Shown one piece after another: positions 20,075 to 29,259 of a DNA stretch of 33,624 nucleotides (position 1 is the stretch's first letter; every line of letters begins with the position of its first letter). Under the pieces are notes generated by a model that was not told the DNA's origin, did not search any database, and was given only the letters and a program-made list of their open reading frames with translations. A program made the position numbers and the translations under genes. The stretch covers positions 1 through 33,624 of the IMG/VR virus record IMGVR_UViG_3300030399_000056, one strand, 5' to 3'. Source of the stretch: a virus.

Positions 20075-22860
20075 TTGCTCACTTTCTCCCTTAATCCCGG
20101 TACGCCGGTTTCCAAATCTTCTTTAAGGTATTTGCCTAAACCTTGTTTGTTATTTGGTTTTCGGGTATTTTGGTTCATGGGTCTGAATGTTATAGGACTG
20201 CCATTTTTAGTATCTGTAACCTCTGCAAGCTGATTTAAAAAAGATGGGGTTACTTCCCCTTTTACAACATCGCCAACATACTTATTAAAAGCAGTTGATC
20301 TTCCACTTAATAATGCATCTGATATTTGTTTAGCGCCTTCTGCTAATGGTATGTTTTCAGATACCCCACTTGCTGTCCCTAAAAATGCGCTTTCAAACCT
20401 ATCATCCTTGTTCAAATTTTTATCTAATAATTTCCTAAATGTAGCACCAATTTGCATAGCTTGAAAAACGGGATGCTCTGTCATCCATATAGGTATTTTA
20501 GCATCTCCTATCATGAATTGGTCAGGATTAGCTTTGCTCTTGCTTTCTTTATATCCTTTTTGATAATAGCCGCCAATATTTTTAGGTGGAGCAAAAAATC
20601 CAATCGCTAAAGCCGCTCCCCCTACGCTCCCCCGTTTTAAATTTTTTAGGACTATATCAGCCTCGTCGGGACTTAATTCGCCCATACCCTTATGCATGAA
20701 TTTCGCTAATTTAATAGCACCTGCTTCTTTTAGAGCCGATGAGGCATATACGCGCCCGACTTTGGCTAACCCTGCTGTTAACCCAAATGAGTATCTTAAA
20801 GTTTCTGCTGCTATATTTGATGGAACCTTAACAAATGGGAATAGAACCCTCGCCAACCCTCCAACAAACTTAGAGTATGGGTTATCTCTCGTTTCTAAAT
20901 ATTTAACCGATTGTTCATAGGCGTTTGATAAATGGTTGTCGCCCATAAAAATAGCCTTTTCCGCATCTTTATAAGCATCCAGTCTATATCTTGCATCAAT
21001 GATAGGGTCTGTGATGTCCACGCCAGCCTGTATGCCCTTAGCCAGTCTTTTGGCGTATGACTTTTCCCAAATAAATCGCTTAACAGGCGCTTTAATAGCA
21101 GAGTGGATATGTCCAAAAAATTCGGCTGCCTCTGCGGGAAGTTTGCCATTTTTTCCATACAATGCGGATATGTCTGATTGTTTTCCTTTTGATGAACGAA
21201 TTTCATCATAAGCATCTTTCATCCCTTGTGTAGCCGCCCTCGCATAGGCTTGGGTAAAATTCTTTACAGATTTGCCCTCTGTTATTTCATTTGCTGCCTT
21301 ATTTTCTTTTCGAGATACAGAGCCTTCATAGGAAGATTTATCAGCTATTTTCTTAAATACCTTGCTAAATCCCCAACCTACACCCTCTTGAACTGGCTCT
21401 AACCCAGCTGTTGTAAGTCCAGCAAGACCCAATTTACCAATCACAGTAACAGATGCCAACTTTGCCTGTCTGCCATATTTTACAATAAGGTTGCCTATTT
21501 TTGAAGCAGCCCCCTTTTTAGAGTTGGCAATATCTTCCATCCGCTTATTCAACTTCGCCTGTTCCCTGTTTATCTCTGCACGAATATGCAGGTAGTCATT
21601 ATCAACCTGTATTTTGGAGTAAACCTTTTTCTCATAGTTGCCCGATTTCAGGTCGGCAAGTTTCGTTTCCTGCCGTTTCTTTGCTGAGGAAAGCCGTTCG
21701 AAGTTCTTTTCATGCAGGTACTTATCAAATTCGTTTTTAATAGCATCCTCTACATCGTCCCTGTGTATGCCGTCGTATTTATCTTTAAAATGTTCATTAT
21801 ATATTTTATCGGCTACCTGCGCAATGCTTACAGCGCCATCCATAACGTAGTTACGGGCGAGCTTAGCAAGTGTTGGCAACATCTCAATGGGTATCTTATT
21901 AGCCCCTGCCGTCTTTAGGCTATTACGTGCGATTGTATGCAATTCGGCAACCAAATCTTCCCGTTCTTTACGTAGTGATGCTTTGGTGGTGGTTCGCTTG
22001 GCTCTCCTATCCTCAAATTCGGCATTTCGCTTAACCTCTGATATGGTATTTTTATCAGATAGCTTACGTATTTGTTCCTCTCGGTCGGCAAGTTGATTTT
22101 CAAGGTTGGCAATGCGTTTTGAGTGTTCGGCTAATTTGGATTTAGTCGCTTCATCTACATCTTCCCCACCATTGAATAATTTGGCACGGCGAAGTAGTGT
22201 AGCAAGTGAATAATCTGATTTCATCAGTTGTCGCCTGTATGCCAATGACCGCCCTGCAACATTACCCGCTAATTCAGTAGCCTTTCGGTTCTGTTCAAGT
22301 AGGTCTTCGTTACGTGAGTATTCGGCTTGATTTTCGGCGTTATGTGTTGGGTCGGTATCGTTTAATATAGCATTTTGTCTGTTATTCAACCGTGTTTTAT
22401 GATATAGCAAAGCCGCCTCGTCTTCTGCGGTTACGGATTTTTTCTTACCTGAAATAATATCTTTTGCGAGGTCGTTAGGGTCTGTTTCACCGCTATCAAC
22501 CATGCGCTTGCCCTCTTTGTCAATATCGGCAAATGATTTACGTTCACGGGCTATGTTTGCATCCCGTTCTTCCGCTACATCGGCATTTCGGATGCCCGTT
22601 AGTCTTTCTTCTTTTTCTTCACCCGTACTGGCAGTTTCTTCCCTTTCGGAGTTTCCTTTTGAAACTCCTTCGCTATCTTCGGCTTTTGGCTGTACAGGTA
22701 GACTCTCTGCGCTCGACTTTTGAAAGGCATAATCTATTGATTTAAGATATTTTTGATTATTTTTTTCCTGTTCATCAGATAAATCCAAATTAGATATTAA
22801 ATCCTTTATGAACTTTTCTTTAGGTATTTCCTCACCTGCATATTTTACGGTGCAACTCAT
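20071..22860 (-). CDS. Large virion/ejection-type protein, 929 aa
   Basis: MSCTVKYAGEEIPKEKFIKD opens with a short beta module typical of mid-protein segments in phage polyvalent proteins. Residues about 60-460 are highly charged and helical. A Gly/Ala-rich stretch (TVIGKLGLAGLTTAGLEPVQ, about 475-495) and a later one (SVGGAALAIGFFAPP, about 755) could enter membranes. The C-terminal half, with DARYRLDAYKDAEKAIFMGD and SKFVGGLARVLFPFVKVPSN, resembles large internal virion proteins that leave the capsid with DNA. It starts at the end of a homing endonuclease gene, and may be the C-terminal part of a split protein. Role inferred, not shown. Confidence 0.6.
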   Translation of the reverse strand: MSCTVKYAGEEIPKEKFIKDLISNLDLSDEQEKNNQKYLKSIDYAFQKSSAESLPVQPKAEDSEGVSKGNSEREETASTGEEKEERLTGIRNADVAEERDANIARERKSFADIDKEGKRMVDSGETDPNDLAKDIISGKKKSVTAEDEAALLYHKTRLNNRQNAILNDTDPTHNAENQAEYSRNEDLLEQNRKATELAGNVAGRSLAYRRQLMKSDYSLATLLRRAKLFNGGEDVDEATKSKLAEHSKRIANLENQLADREEQIRKLSDKNTISEVKRNAEFEDRRAKRTTTKASLRKEREDLVAELHTIARNSLKTAGANKIPIEMLPTLAKLARNYVMDGAVSIAQVADKIYNEHFKDKYDGIHRDDVEDAIKNEFDKYLHEKNFERLSSAKKRQETKLADLKSGNYEKKVYSKIQVDNDYLHIRAEINREQAKLNKRMEDIANSKKGAASKIGNLIVKYGRQAKLASVTVIGKLGLAGLTTAGLEPVQEGVGWGFSKVFKKIADKSSYEGSVSRKENKAANEITEGKSVKNFTQAYARAATQGMKDAYDEIRSSKGKQSDISALYGKNGKLPAEAAEFFGHIHSAIKAPVKRFIWEKSYAKRLAKGIQAGVDITDPIIDARYRLDAYKDAEKAIFMGDNHLSNAYEQSVKYLETRDNPYSKFVGGLARVLFPFVKVPSNIAAETLRYSFGLTAGLAKVGRVYASSALKEAGAIKLAKFMHKGMGELSPDEADIVLKNLKRGSVGGAALAIGFFAPPKNIGGYYQKGYKESKSKANPDQFMIGDAKIPIWMTEHPVFQAMQIGATFRKLLDKNLNKDDRFESAFLGTASGVSENIPLAEGAKQISDALLSGRSTAFNKYVGDVVKGEVTPSFLNQLAEVTDTKNGSPITFRPMNQNTRKPNNKQGLGKYLKEDLETGVPGLREKVSK

Positions 22861-23582
22861 ACAAATTTAAAATTATACCCTTTATAACTTTCCTTTTTAT
22901 TATTGCAAATAAAACTAATTTGGTGTTTATAATTTCTGAATGTTTTATGAATCGCCAGTTCGTGGCAATTAAATAATTGGCGAACACATTCGCATATAGA
23001 ATTATATTTTATGTTATTGTTTATACAAAGCACTTGTTTTGAATGTGGCTTTGTGTTATAAGTGTTTTCCCTATGAGATTTTGATAGTGGAACATTTTTC
23101 TTTGCTTCTGATATTAGCAATTTGGAAGCATTCTTATGCTTACGCCCTTTCCAAGTTGTATTCCCTGTAAATCTTTCGCTAACAATCTTTTTTTGTTCGT
23201 TAGTTACTATATAACCGACTGCGTTTTTATTTCCAATCATTTTATTAGAAATAGCCGTTTTTTGTTCAGTGCCCATATTAAACCCACCATCGCCACCATC
23301 TGTTAAATTAACTAAAGTTCCTTTAGTTAAATCCGACCGACCATACAGTTCTATAAATTCTTTTTCTTTCAGAAAAATCAACTCCAAATTATCACTCTCT
23401 ATTAATATATCAACTCGATATTGAGTTTTATTTATAATATTTATCCATCGGCTTGTACGTTGTGATTTTTTAAAAGCCCTTTGATAATCTTGTTCAAAAC
23501 TATTCCTAAAGCGTCTTGTGCCAATTCCTATATAAAATGGTTCATTTTTATCAAGTCTAATATGCCTATATACGAAATACAT
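22857..23582 (-). CDS. GIY-YIG homing endonuclease with NUMOD repeats
   Basis: 241 aa from ATG 23582 (MYFVYRHIRLDKNEPFYIGI); ATG 23591 is possible but overlaps the preceding gene. GIY-YIG signature: VYRH (the GIY position) at 4-7, FYIGIGT at 16-22, conserved Arg in RRF, and Glu in LEKEF-like helix FLKEKEFIELYG. After it come NUMOD3-like DNA-binding repeats (GTEQKTAISNKMIGNKNAVG; TNEQKKIVSERFTG) and a NUMOD1-like segment (SKQVLCINNNIKYNSICECV). It cuts DNA to copy itself into alleles lacking it. It sits exactly between two virion genes, overlapping the downstream ATG by 4 nt. Confidence 0.85.
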   Translation of the reverse strand: MYFVYRHIRLDKNEPFYIGIGTRRFRNSFEQDYQRAFKKSQRTSRWINIINKTQYRVDILIESDNLELIFLKEKEFIELYGRSDLTKGTLVNLTDGGDGGFNMGTEQKTAISNKMIGNKNAVGYIVTNEQKKIVSERFTGNTTWKGRKHKNASKLLISEAKKNVPLSKSHRENTYNTKPHSKQVLCINNNIKYNSICECVRQLFNCHELAIHKTFRNYKHQISFICNNKKESYKGYNFKFV

Positions 23583-23584
23583 TT

Positions 23585-25666
23585 TTAACAATTAATCTTT
23601 AATATACCACTTTTTTCTAATTTACGCAAATAAGCCTCAATATTTACCGTATTTAAATTGTCCTTCAATCTTGATAAATCTTTAGGATCTGATTTTTCAA
23701 AAAGGTCTGAATATTTTGGCTCTTGAATGGCATTATCTTGTGGTTTAACAACAGGCGGCTCATCACCGCCCGTTAAATTCAGCTCTTTCCGCCCTTCATC
23801 ATCGCTCCCGCTTTCTTGTACTGCGGGTTCATTTTCCCCGACGGTTTGCCCGGTTTTACCTTCATTTTCAGCTTCGGTGGACTGTCCACTTTCCCGCCCA
23901 GTGTTCTTACTTTCATTTTGATTTGTTTTTGATGTACGTTCTAAATTTTCTAATTCATATCTGGTCGGGTCGATTTCTTCCCGCTGGCCATTCGTTGTTT
24001 TGAAAAACTTACCATCCTCTTCACCTGTTCCCTTTGAGTATGTAGTCCGCTCTCCTGTAACAATATTACGCAATTTATCGTTTGCTTGTTCGATTTTATC
24101 GGATAAATAAGTTTCCTGTGCGTTTGGCAGGTCTGCGAGGGATGGGTCGAGGGTTTCTTTTTGAGCCTGCACCTTAGCCAACCTATCCTGTAAGTCGTTT
24201 CGGTTCATTACCAAATCAACCGCATCTGCTTTTTTATCGGGTGCAATATTGCGTGGCAATGTTTTCGCTGCATCCGCAATAGCATCAACATGTTTTAACG
24301 TAGCATCCGTTTGTTCAGGTGTCCACTCATTTTGTTGAGCGTGTTTGGTTAGTTTTTGCTTAAGGTCTGAAACATTCTTTTCCGATGGGTCATTCATTAA
24401 TGATTCAGCCACATCGTTTTTATAACCTGAATTTGGAAATAGTTTACTTAATGCGCCAATAGCGGGCAAAGCAGAAAATATTGGTGCATCTTGTGTTAAT
24501 GCTTTCATTTCACCACTTGCAAGGTCGCCTATATTCTCATTGAATACGGGCTTGTCGTTCAAAGCATCAACTGCTTTATGCAATCCGAAGTTAGCTACAT
24601 TTAGTTTAGTAAAAGTCTTCGCTGTTTCAAGGTGATGTGACATAGCCTCAATAGGCGCTTGTTCAAACTTTTGGGCGAACTCTTGCGCCTTACCTGATAG
24701 CAGCGATTTAAAAGCACCCACTTCCATATCCTTCCCCGCCGCATCTTTTAAGGCATCTGCCGCTATTCCTGACACAATGGTCGATTTTGCTGCATTTGGT
24801 ACCTTAGCCCCGTTAAAAACATCCGTTAATAGTAGGTTTACCACACCTGACCCTTGTATTAATGCTTCTTTGGCAACAGGATTGGATATGTTAAGTTTAT
24901 TAGCCAAATCACTACCCTGACCCAAACCTTGCAAATACATCATAGCTTTTGGCGCATCTGCGGCTTCACCACCTGCAACAGCCGGGGCAAATTCTGCCAT
25001 CATGCCTGCGGTAGACAATATGCGCCCACCCGTACCTTTCTCCATCCTATCCTGATCGGCCTGCGTTAGCCCGTAATTAGCTAATTTATCAAGTTTGTCA
25101 AACGTATCTTTTGTTGGGTCGAAGCCTGTTATTGCCCCTGATGGATTAGTAGCTAAATTAGCTAAATGTGCAGCACCCTTTAAAACATCTAATGAGCCTT
25201 TGGTTGCCTTGCTTCCCAAATAAGCTACGGTGCCTAACGTTTTACCCATCGGTGTTTGCATGAACTTATAATGGTCTTCTACATCTTTGGGAGTTTGAAA
25301 TATTTCGGCTGATGGGGCAATAATATCCTTTGCCTTTTGCATAGCTGCTTTAGCCTCCGGGTTGAGTTGATTTATATTTTCATCTAAACGTGCCGATAGT
25401 TCATCCCTGTGCTGCTGTTGAGCTTGCGCATAGGCGTTATCCTGTTCGTTTAACCTACCTCGCTCCTTTGGGTCGGTAACAGGGGAATTAGTAAGCGGGG
25501 GGAAATTTTGGAAATTGTTTAAGCCATTGATGGATGAGGGAGGCGTAGATGGTAAAACGGGTGTAGAAGCTTTTTTTTTTACCTCATACTGATCCCAATC
25601 ATTCTGCTGTGGTGCAGTTTTAGCAGGTGTTTTTACTTCGTATTGACTCCAATCGTCTTGTGGCAT
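23585..25666 (-). CDS. Virion/ejection-type protein, 693 aa
   Basis: The N-terminus holds two copies of DW(S/D)QYEVK (residues 5-12 and 23-30), then a low-complexity Pro/Gln linker. Residues about 150-420 are Ala/Gly-rich and helical (GGRILSTAGMMAEFAPAVAG), a pattern of internal virion proteins that reach membranes. The last third is polar and acidic (SKNTGRESGQSTEAENEGKT). It ends in LEKSGILKINC next to a homing endonuclease, so it may be the first half of a protein continued in the 929-aa gene. A run of ten A (coding strand) lies near residue 31. Confidence 0.6.
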   Translation of the reverse strand: MPQDDWSQYEVKTPAKTAPQQNDWDQYEVKKKASTPVLPSTPPSSINGLNNFQNFPPLTNSPVTDPKERGRLNEQDNAYAQAQQQHRDELSARLDENINQLNPEAKAAMQKAKDIIAPSAEIFQTPKDVEDHYKFMQTPMGKTLGTVAYLGSKATKGSLDVLKGAAHLANLATNPSGAITGFDPTKDTFDKLDKLANYGLTQADQDRMEKGTGGRILSTAGMMAEFAPAVAGGEAADAPKAMMYLQGLGQGSDLANKLNISNPVAKEALIQGSGVVNLLLTDVFNGAKVPNAAKSTIVSGIAADALKDAAGKDMEVGAFKSLLSGKAQEFAQKFEQAPIEAMSHHLETAKTFTKLNVANFGLHKAVDALNDKPVFNENIGDLASGEMKALTQDAPIFSALPAIGALSKLFPNSGYKNDVAESLMNDPSEKNVSDLKQKLTKHAQQNEWTPEQTDATLKHVDAIADAAKTLPRNIAPDKKADAVDLVMNRNDLQDRLAKVQAQKETLDPSLADLPNAQETYLSDKIEQANDKLRNIVTGERTTYSKGTGEEDGKFFKTTNGQREEIDPTRYELENLERTSKTNQNESKNTGRESGQSTEAENEGKTGQTVGENEPAVQESGSDDEGRKELNLTGGDEPPVVKPQDNAIQEPKYSDLFEKSDPKDLSRLKDNLNTVNIEAYLRKLEKSGILKINC

Positions 25667-27159
25667 TATTGTTGTATTTGTGCATCAGGAAATTGTTGTC
25701 TAAACTCCCTTTGCCTGTTAAATGGTATAGCGAATATCCTTCCGTCTTTTGTCTTGAAATTTATCTTTGTGCCGCTTTGTTGCTGTTCGGTGTGTTGTGA
25801 TTGTTTAGCAGGTTTCACATTTCCCTGCTGTCCCTTTTCAATCTTATTCAACCTATCCAAATTAATATTTTGTTCTGCCGCCATTTGCGCTGTTTGTGCT
25901 GCGTAGTCATTGCCTGCCGGATTTATTTTATAAACTTTAGCAGGTGCAATGGTTTCAGGTTTTAATTTACCGCCGTCATTTTCATCATAAGGCTCACCCG
26001 GATTTTCTTTAGCCCATTTTGCTTTTTTATCAGCATTTTCAGCAACCGCTTTTTGGTCTATATGGGCAGGGAAACTAAATACATGTTCACCTGTGTTAGG
26101 GTCAATAGTTATATGTGGTTTATTAGTCCCGTATTGTCCTTTAGGGGCTAAATCCAACAACTTCTCTCCGCTACCAGCCTGCCCTGTTTGCATATTTTGT
26201 ATCAACTGCTGTGCAGGTGTTGGTTGGCTTGTATCTGTTTTTACAGGCCATGTGCCATATTTGTTATGGTACTGTATATCATCAAATGACGGTCTAACAG
26301 GTCTTTCCGGTGCAGGACTTTCATAACTTCCCGGTTTGGGTTTATCCTGAAAGCCTTTACTATCCCCCATATCGGTCATATACTGCCTGACACGCATCGC
26401 ATTCGTTTCGGCTTCGCTATTGCCTTGCAATTGCGGGTATCTATCTTGTAGACCTTTTTTAAAGTCATCATGGGCAGATGTGTAATTTAGCATATTATGA
26501 AATGCCCCATTTTCTCCGTCCATAAGTACGCCACGATTCTGTTCGGTATGATATACCGAACGTCCATCAGGTAGATTTTGTGTACCTACAAGTTTGCCAT
26601 TGTCCCATTGTGTTGGTGCGATAACGCTTTCTTTGAACTTTTTATAATCAGCATCCATTTTATCTGGATCAACTTTTCGCTCAATATCAAGGGGGGATGT
26701 AATCACGCTTCCGCTATTGATACCCGACTGTACACTTTGTTTATACTTATCAATGCTGTCATCAGAATAATTATGCCTATTTTTCATCAGGTCTAAACCA
26801 ATAGATTGCTCTAATTGCCCCTGTTTCTTACTCTGCCCAACAAAAGCATTTAACCTTCCTATCCCGTCCCTAACCTGCGCAATTGCCATAGCCTTTTTAC
26901 GTGGATCACGTTCGTTCTCCGCATCAATAGCCTGTTGTTTCCAATCGGAATATTGTTTATACGCATCCTGCCTGTCCGCATCGTTACGTAAGCCTGTCGG
27001 GTCGAATGAGGCGAGTGTGTCGTTAAGGTACTTATTATCTGCATCACGCTTCGCTTTTTGCGTAGCTACGATATTAGCGAATTGTTGTACACCGGGAGAT
27101 TGAGGGAATATTTGTGCGCCCCCAATATTTTCGCCTATATGAAGATTTCCTACACCCAT
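25666..27159 (-). CDS. Virion-associated protein, 497 aa
   Basis: MGVGNLHIGENIGGAQIFPQ. The N-terminal half is helical and Gln/Asp/Lys-rich (ADNKYLNDTLASFDPTGLRN), the C-terminal half polar with Pro and Gly, ending FAIPFNRQREFRQQFPDAQI. No membrane helix. Hydrophilic and repeat-free, it fits an internal or head-to-tail protein of a short-tailed phage. Start and stop each share one base with neighbours. No family named with confidence. Confidence 0.55.
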   Translation of the reverse strand: MGVGNLHIGENIGGAQIFPQSPGVQQFANIVATQKAKRDADNKYLNDTLASFDPTGLRNDADRQDAYKQYSDWKQQAIDAENERDPRKKAMAIAQVRDGIGRLNAFVGQSKKQGQLEQSIGLDLMKNRHNYSDDSIDKYKQSVQSGINSGSVITSPLDIERKVDPDKMDADYKKFKESVIAPTQWDNGKLVGTQNLPDGRSVYHTEQNRGVLMDGENGAFHNMLNYTSAHDDFKKGLQDRYPQLQGNSEAETNAMRVRQYMTDMGDSKGFQDKPKPGSYESPAPERPVRPSFDDIQYHNKYGTWPVKTDTSQPTPAQQLIQNMQTGQAGSGEKLLDLAPKGQYGTNKPHITIDPNTGEHVFSFPAHIDQKAVAENADKKAKWAKENPGEPYDENDGGKLKPETIAPAKVYKINPAGNDYAAQTAQMAAEQNINLDRLNKIEKGQQGNVKPAKQSQHTEQQQSGTKINFKTKDGRIFAIPFNRQREFRQQFPDAQIQQ

Positions 27160-27842
27160 TACTGTGCAATTTGATAATAAGGGATAGTTCCTTGTGGCGG
27201 ATTAGAGGCAGGCGGCGTAAATTGAGGGGCAGATGCTTGCAAATTAGGTAGCCCATAAGCCTGCCCGAAAGTAGGAGTTTGACCCTGTCCTGCATAAGCC
27301 GATATAGCCGTTCCTGCCAAGCTTGTAGCATCACTTGCAGCACCCATTAAGTTTTGTGTTCCTGCACCACGATAAGCCTGCATTAAATTGAAATTACGGG
27401 TATACTTATCGAACACATCGTTTTGCTGTTTAGCTAATTCCTGATCGCCATAGGCTGCATTTTGCTGTAATGAATAACGTTGATTATTCTGCCTTGCCGC
27501 TGCGTCCTCTGCGTTTAGGTTTCCAGTAGCTGCATTGGTTTGCCCTTGTATCTTGGCTATTGCGCCACTTGGGTTATTGGAATTACTTGCCGCTGCTATT
27601 GCCGCTGCCTGATTTGCTTGTATCTGATTGGTGGCGTTGTTGTATTGCTGTTGAGGCATGCCAATTTGTGCCATTTGTGCTGCAATATTCTTATTTTGAA
27701 GAAACTCGGCGGGGATATTGTAGGTCGGGTCTTTGAGATTTTTTTGAATTTGATTAGCTTCGTGGTCTTGGTGTAGACCCTCGTATGCTTTTAAACCCAA
27801 TCCTGCTACCGCAGTAGCACCACCTATAAAAACTGCGCTCAT
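27159..27842 (-). CDS. Gln/Asn/Ala-rich internal virion-type protein, 227 aa
   Basis: MSAVFIGGATAVAGLGLKAY has a glycine-zipper-like hydrophobic start. The middle is very rich in Gln, Asn and Ala (QQQYNNATNQIQANQAAAIA), and the end is Pro-rich (PPASNPPQGTIPYYQIAQ). Such composition is typical of T7 gp14- or P22 gp7-like ejection proteins, known to cross membranes during infection. That assignment is by composition and position, not by sequence match. Confidence 0.55.
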   Translation of the reverse strand: MSAVFIGGATAVAGLGLKAYEGLHQDHEANQIQKNLKDPTYNIPAEFLQNKNIAAQMAQIGMPQQQYNNATNQIQANQAAAIAAASNSNNPSGAIAKIQGQTNAATGNLNAEDAAARQNNQRYSLQQNAAYGDQELAKQQNDVFDKYTRNFNLMQAYRGAGTQNLMGAASDATSLAGTAISAYAGQGQTPTFGQAYGLPNLQASAPQFTPPASNPPQGTIPYYQIAQ

Positions 27843-28351
27843 ATAAATATTCCCTCGTCAAAATTAATCAATAATGGATTATAATACTCTTGAATTATAT
27901 CTGACATTATACTATCAAATATAACTTGCTTTTCCTCACTTTCCAAATTAAAAAAATCATTGGTAATTCGGTTGGTCGGATGATATGTAGTCCATGTAGT
28001 TTCCTCGTGTGTATATAGTACTCTTCGTGTTCCGGGATATGTGATACCTTTATGCCCTGCGTGGTATAATTCCTGTGTATCGCCTATGGTATTGTAGACA
28101 GTAATAGCCCCTTTAGTAACAACAAACGGATGGCAGGTCTTATGTATTCGACTGGTAAGCAAAGTGCCTTTAGGGAGCGTAATTTGCCGTATGTAAAGAC
28201 CCGGAGTGGCATCTTCAACCAAATCGCCCCATACCTTGTCCGGTAACGATGAAATATGTTCTTCAACCTTATTTATAGCGTCCCATTTTTGGTTAGCTTT
28301 GGTAGGATTGAAAAATATATCTAATAGTTTGCCTGCTTCTATTTCTTCCAT
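27839..28351 (-). CDS. Cupin-like phage protein, 170 aa
   Basis: ATG 28351, MEEIEAGKLLDIFFNPTKAN. The core is a double-stranded beta pattern: LYIRQITLPKGTLLTSRIHK, PFVVTKGAITVYNT, and GHKGITYPGTRRVLYTHEET ending in WTTYHPT. This matches small cupin-fold phage proteins found near structural genes. A metal site is plausible with the conserved His residues (HK, HEE, HP). Function unknown. The longer frame to 28408 overlaps the preceding gene and is rejected. Confidence 0.7.
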   Translation of the reverse strand: MEEIEAGKLLDIFFNPTKANQKWDAINKVEEHISSLPDKVWGDLVEDATPGLYIRQITLPKGTLLTSRIHKTCHPFVVTKGAITVYNTIGDTQELYHAGHKGITYPGTRRVLYTHEETTWTTYHPTNRITNDFFNLESEEKQVIFDSIMSDIIQEYYNPLLINFDEGIFI

Positions 28352-28352
28352 G

Positions 28353-29258
28353 TTACCTATTTCCGACCCACGTACGAGCGGTCTTAACCGCCAAACTAAA
28401 CAATTCAAGCGGGGTACTCCCGTCTACAGTTACCAATTCCACCGTAATGTAGTTGCCCCTCATTGGCGAACCCTCGATTGTACTTTCCAATTCATCCCCC
28501 TTAAAACTTGCACTATATACCCCATCATTGTTGTACGAAATAACAGTAGTCGTCCCATCCGTTAACGTTTCCTTTAAAAAATCGCTCTCGATCAAAGTCG
28601 TCACCTGTCCCGTTGGTGTAGTTATCCCCGACACCGTAGATACTAACAGCATATTTGCTTGGTACGATAATACTTCGTATGTATTAATAATTGTAGGGTT
28701 TTTAGCAAAAACAACCTTAATAGAGGACTGATATTTCGTGCCAAAGAAGTTATTTGTGTTAGATGAGCCATTTTCTGAGGCGTACAAAGCGCCATTTGAG
28801 GCAACAATTACCCTATCAAATATTGACCAGCCCCAATCAAGGTATAAAGTTCGGAAATCAGACCATCCTTTATCTTCCATCGAATAGGCTAAGGTTGTGC
28901 CAACGTTGTCCGAAATATTATGAATATTGAATGATTCTATGGCGCAAATGGCATTGGAGTAGAAAGACACGTAACCATTTGATGTCGGAGTAATCGTTTC
29001 TAATACTGCGCCCGATGTTGTGTATTCCGCCCCGTTACTGCCCGGCGATTGCATTTGCACGTACCCTGCTGATATGGATAATATAGAGTATGAAACTTCG
29101 TAAGTTTGGTTGGCGGTTACGGGGAAAGAAGCATTTGGAATGCTGCCTGCATTACAAGACGAGTGATAAGCCGTAACTCCATCTACAGTCCATCCCGTGT
29201 CACGGGATGCCGCAACAAGATCTACAACTATTGGCGTATTTTCAACTGCACTGTACAT
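28353..29258 (-). CDS. Structural beta-rich protein, 301 aa
   Basis: MYSAVENTPIVVDLVAASRD. Jelly-roll-like carbohydrate-binding look in the N-terminal half (ANQTYEVSYSILSISAGYVQ), then a C-terminal domain with FKGDELESTIEGSPMRGNYI and LFSLAVKTARTWVGN. I recall this C-terminal pattern in phage proteins encoded next to large tail or stopper proteins. It begins 1 nt from the stop of the giant protein upstream. Confidence 0.55.
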   Translation of the reverse strand: MYSAVENTPIVVDLVAASRDTGWTVDGVTAYHSSCNAGSIPNASFPVTANQTYEVSYSILSISAGYVQMQSPGSNGAEYTTSGAVLETITPTSNGYVSFYSNAICAIESFNIHNISDNVGTTLAYSMEDKGWSDFRTLYLDWGWSIFDRVIVASNGALYASENGSSNTNNFFGTKYQSSIKVVFAKNPTIINTYEVLSYQANMLLVSTVSGITTPTGQVTTLIESDFLKETLTDGTTTVISYNNDGVYSASFKGDELESTIEGSPMRGNYITVELVTVDGSTPLELFSLAVKTARTWVGNR

Positions 29259-29259
29259 T

